DNA from: Oscillospiraceae bacterium
GTDB lineage: Bacteria > Bacillota > Clostridia > Oscillospirales > Oscillospiraceae
Reading direction: 5' to 3'
Length of the DNA stretch: 6,491 nucleotides
NCBI GenBank assembly: GCA_031264545.1
Contig: JAISDV010000188.1
Location: 1 to 6,491 of the forward strand
The translations under genes and the position numbers were made by a program. Under the pieces are notes generated by a model. It was not told the origin of the DNA and ran no database searches. It saw nothing but the letters and a program-made list of their open reading frames with translations. Position 1 is the first letter of the stretch; each line of letters begins with the position of its first letter. This document shows, in pieces, positions 5,908-6,491 of the stretch.

Positions 5908-6172
5908 CGTGAGATATATGCGTCTCCTGCGGATGAAATTCCGGATCACAGCACAGGAGCTCGCGGACGCCGCCGGCGTATCGCAGCAGTATATCAGCGA
6001 TATAGAGCTCGGCAGGTACGGTCGCAATGCAAGCTGCGGACTTTTAATGCAAAAGGCGTTTGAAAAGGTCATAGAACAGAGAAGCAGGCAGGTTTCCGAG
6101 TTGTCGGCGGCATTCGCCGTTTACCGGGACCGCCTGCTCGATTATACCGCGGAGGACAGCTATGAATTATGA
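5900..6172 (+). CDS. Small XRE/Cro-type helix-turn-helix protein
   Basis: A 90-residue protein. Residues 4-39 form an XRE-like domain: VRYMRLLRMKFRIT, AQELADAAGVSQQYISDIELGR, with the turn at G26 and recognition helix about 27-35. Residues 45-85 are predicted helical (KAFEKVIEQRSRQVSELSAAF) and may mediate dimerisation. The ATG overlaps the end of the hydrolase gene by 8 bp and has no clear ribosome binding site, which suggests coupled translation; its 3' end overlaps the next gene by 11 bp. A DNA-binding regulator of the transfer operon, possibly autoregulatory, is the simplest reading. Because it is embedded among channel genes it might alternatively have a structural or coupling role; its target is unknown. 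Confidence 0.8.
   Translation: MDNVRYMRLLRMKFRITAQELADAAGVSQQYISDIELGRYGRNASCGLLMQKAFEKVIEQRSRQVSELSAAFAVYRDRLLDYTAEDSYEL
6151..6155 (+). promoter_or_regulatory. Ribosome binding site of PrgI-like gene
   Basis: GGAGG lies inside the end of the helix-turn-helix gene, 6 nt before the ATG at 6162. It supports that ATG as a real start despite the overlap with the preceding gene. Confidence 0.7.
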
Positions 6173-6491
6173 AATCTATTATATTCCCGCGAACTTTACG
6201 GACGCGGGCCGGTTATTCGGGGTCTTCGAGATACGCAACGCGATCGAGGCCGTCATTCTGGGTGTGCCCACGTTGTTTTTGTGCGCGTATTTCCTGCCGT
6301 TTACCCTGACGGCAAAAATCATTGTGACGCTGGTAGTCTTCGTGCCGGTCGCGGGCTTCGCCCTGATCGGCATCAGCGACGACAGCCTTTCGCGGTATGT
6401 CAAGGCGTGGTGGGTCTGGCAGAAACAGAAAAGAATTTTAACGTACAGAGGAGAGGTGGATTACCGTGGGTTTGAAAGAGCTTATTTTCGG
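6162..6491 (+). CDS. PrgI/VirB3-like T4SS membrane protein (3' end outside window)
   Basis: 110 codons are visible and still open at the window end. The start reads MNYEIYYIPANFTDAG, then an amphipathic segment (RLFGVFEIRNAIEA), two hydrophobic helices (about 28-45 and 50-68, split by a PFTLTAK turn), and a basic, aromatic C-terminal part (YVKAWWVWQKQKRILTYRGEV). This size and two-helix hairpin with an ...RxLxYRG end are typical of PrgI-family proteins, the Gram-positive counterpart of VirB3, which sits in the membrane and works with the VirB4 ATPase. It overlaps the helix-turn-helix gene by 11 bp and has its own GGAGG site. A further gene begins inside its end at 6466, so it probably stops only a little beyond the window. 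Confidence 0.8.
   Translation, partial: MNYEIYYIPANFTDAGRLFGVFEIRNAIEAVILGVPTLFLCAYFLPFTLTAKIIVTLVVFVPVAGFALIGISDDSLSRYVKAWWVWQKQKRILTYRGEVDYRGFERAYFR
6453..6458 (+). promoter_or_regulatory. Ribosome binding site for the gene starting at 6466
   Basis: GAGGTG is preceded by further purines (AGAGGA) and lies 7 nt before the GTG at 6466. It is a strong anti-16S match within the coding part of the PrgI-like gene, so it argues for a genuine downstream start. Confidence 0.6.
6466..6491 (+). CDS. Start of next gene, probably VirB4-like ATPase (only first 8 codons visible)
   Basis: GTG at 6466 opens a frame reading MGLKELIF before the window ends. The preceding GAGGTG site and 7-nt spacing are good. 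In T4SS operons of this type the PrgI/VirB3-like gene is followed directly by the VirB4-like ATPase that energises pilus assembly and transfer, and short MG(x)KE-type starts fit. The product assignment rests on gene order alone, since no motif is visible yet. Confidence 0.45.

Overview
The window looks like part of an integrative and conjugative element, or a related mobile plasmid region, from a Gram-positive Firmicute, probably Clostridia-like. Three things point there: strong AAGGAGG-type ribosome binding sites, a surface protein anchored by S-layer homology (SLH) domains, and a compact block of type IV secretion (T4SS) genes of the Gram-positive sort (VirB2-like, VirB6/TrbL-like, NlpC/P60 wall hydrolase, PrgI-like). 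The assignment is by reading motifs and gene order; no database search was possible. The conjugation genes are GC-rich, while one inserted cassette is visibly poorer in GC.

Layout. Positions 2-985 hold the C-terminal part of a secreted surface protein: one InlB-type B-repeat, a proline-rich linker and three SLH repeats. Two back-to-back hairpins (990-1054) separate it from a small secreted two-helix membrane protein at 1079-1444, a candidate VirB2-like pilin or channel subunit. The next 1 kb is interrupted by a minus-strand toxin-antitoxin pair (AbrB-type antitoxin 1948-2223, PIN-domain toxin 1542-1964) with its own promoter and a candidate operator. The plus-strand operon then resumes with a large VirB6/TrbL-like protein (about 2464 or 2494 to 4773) that has a six-helix membrane domain and a disordered tail of nearly 480 residues with internal repeats. 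After it come a membrane-anchored NlpC/P60 peptidase (4792-5907), a small XRE-type helix-turn-helix protein (5900-6172), a PrgI/VirB3-like membrane protein (6162 to the window end, still open) and the first codons of another gene (from 6466), which by position is probably the VirB4-like ATPase.

Working together: the VirB2-, VirB3- and VirB6-like proteins would form the membrane part of the mating channel, the NlpC/P60 enzyme would open the peptidoglycan locally, and the SLH protein could display an adhesin on the donor surface. From 4773 to the end the genes are 18 bp apart or overlap by 8, 11 and at least 26 bp, so they are probably transcribed and translated as a coupled unit. The toxin-antitoxin pair is probably an accessory module that stabilises the element. 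The overall machine is a known type. The less ordinary points are the antisense toxin-antitoxin insertion inside the T4SS operon, the apparent ATT start of the VirB6-like gene, the long repeat-containing tail of that protein, and the regulator embedded between channel genes.
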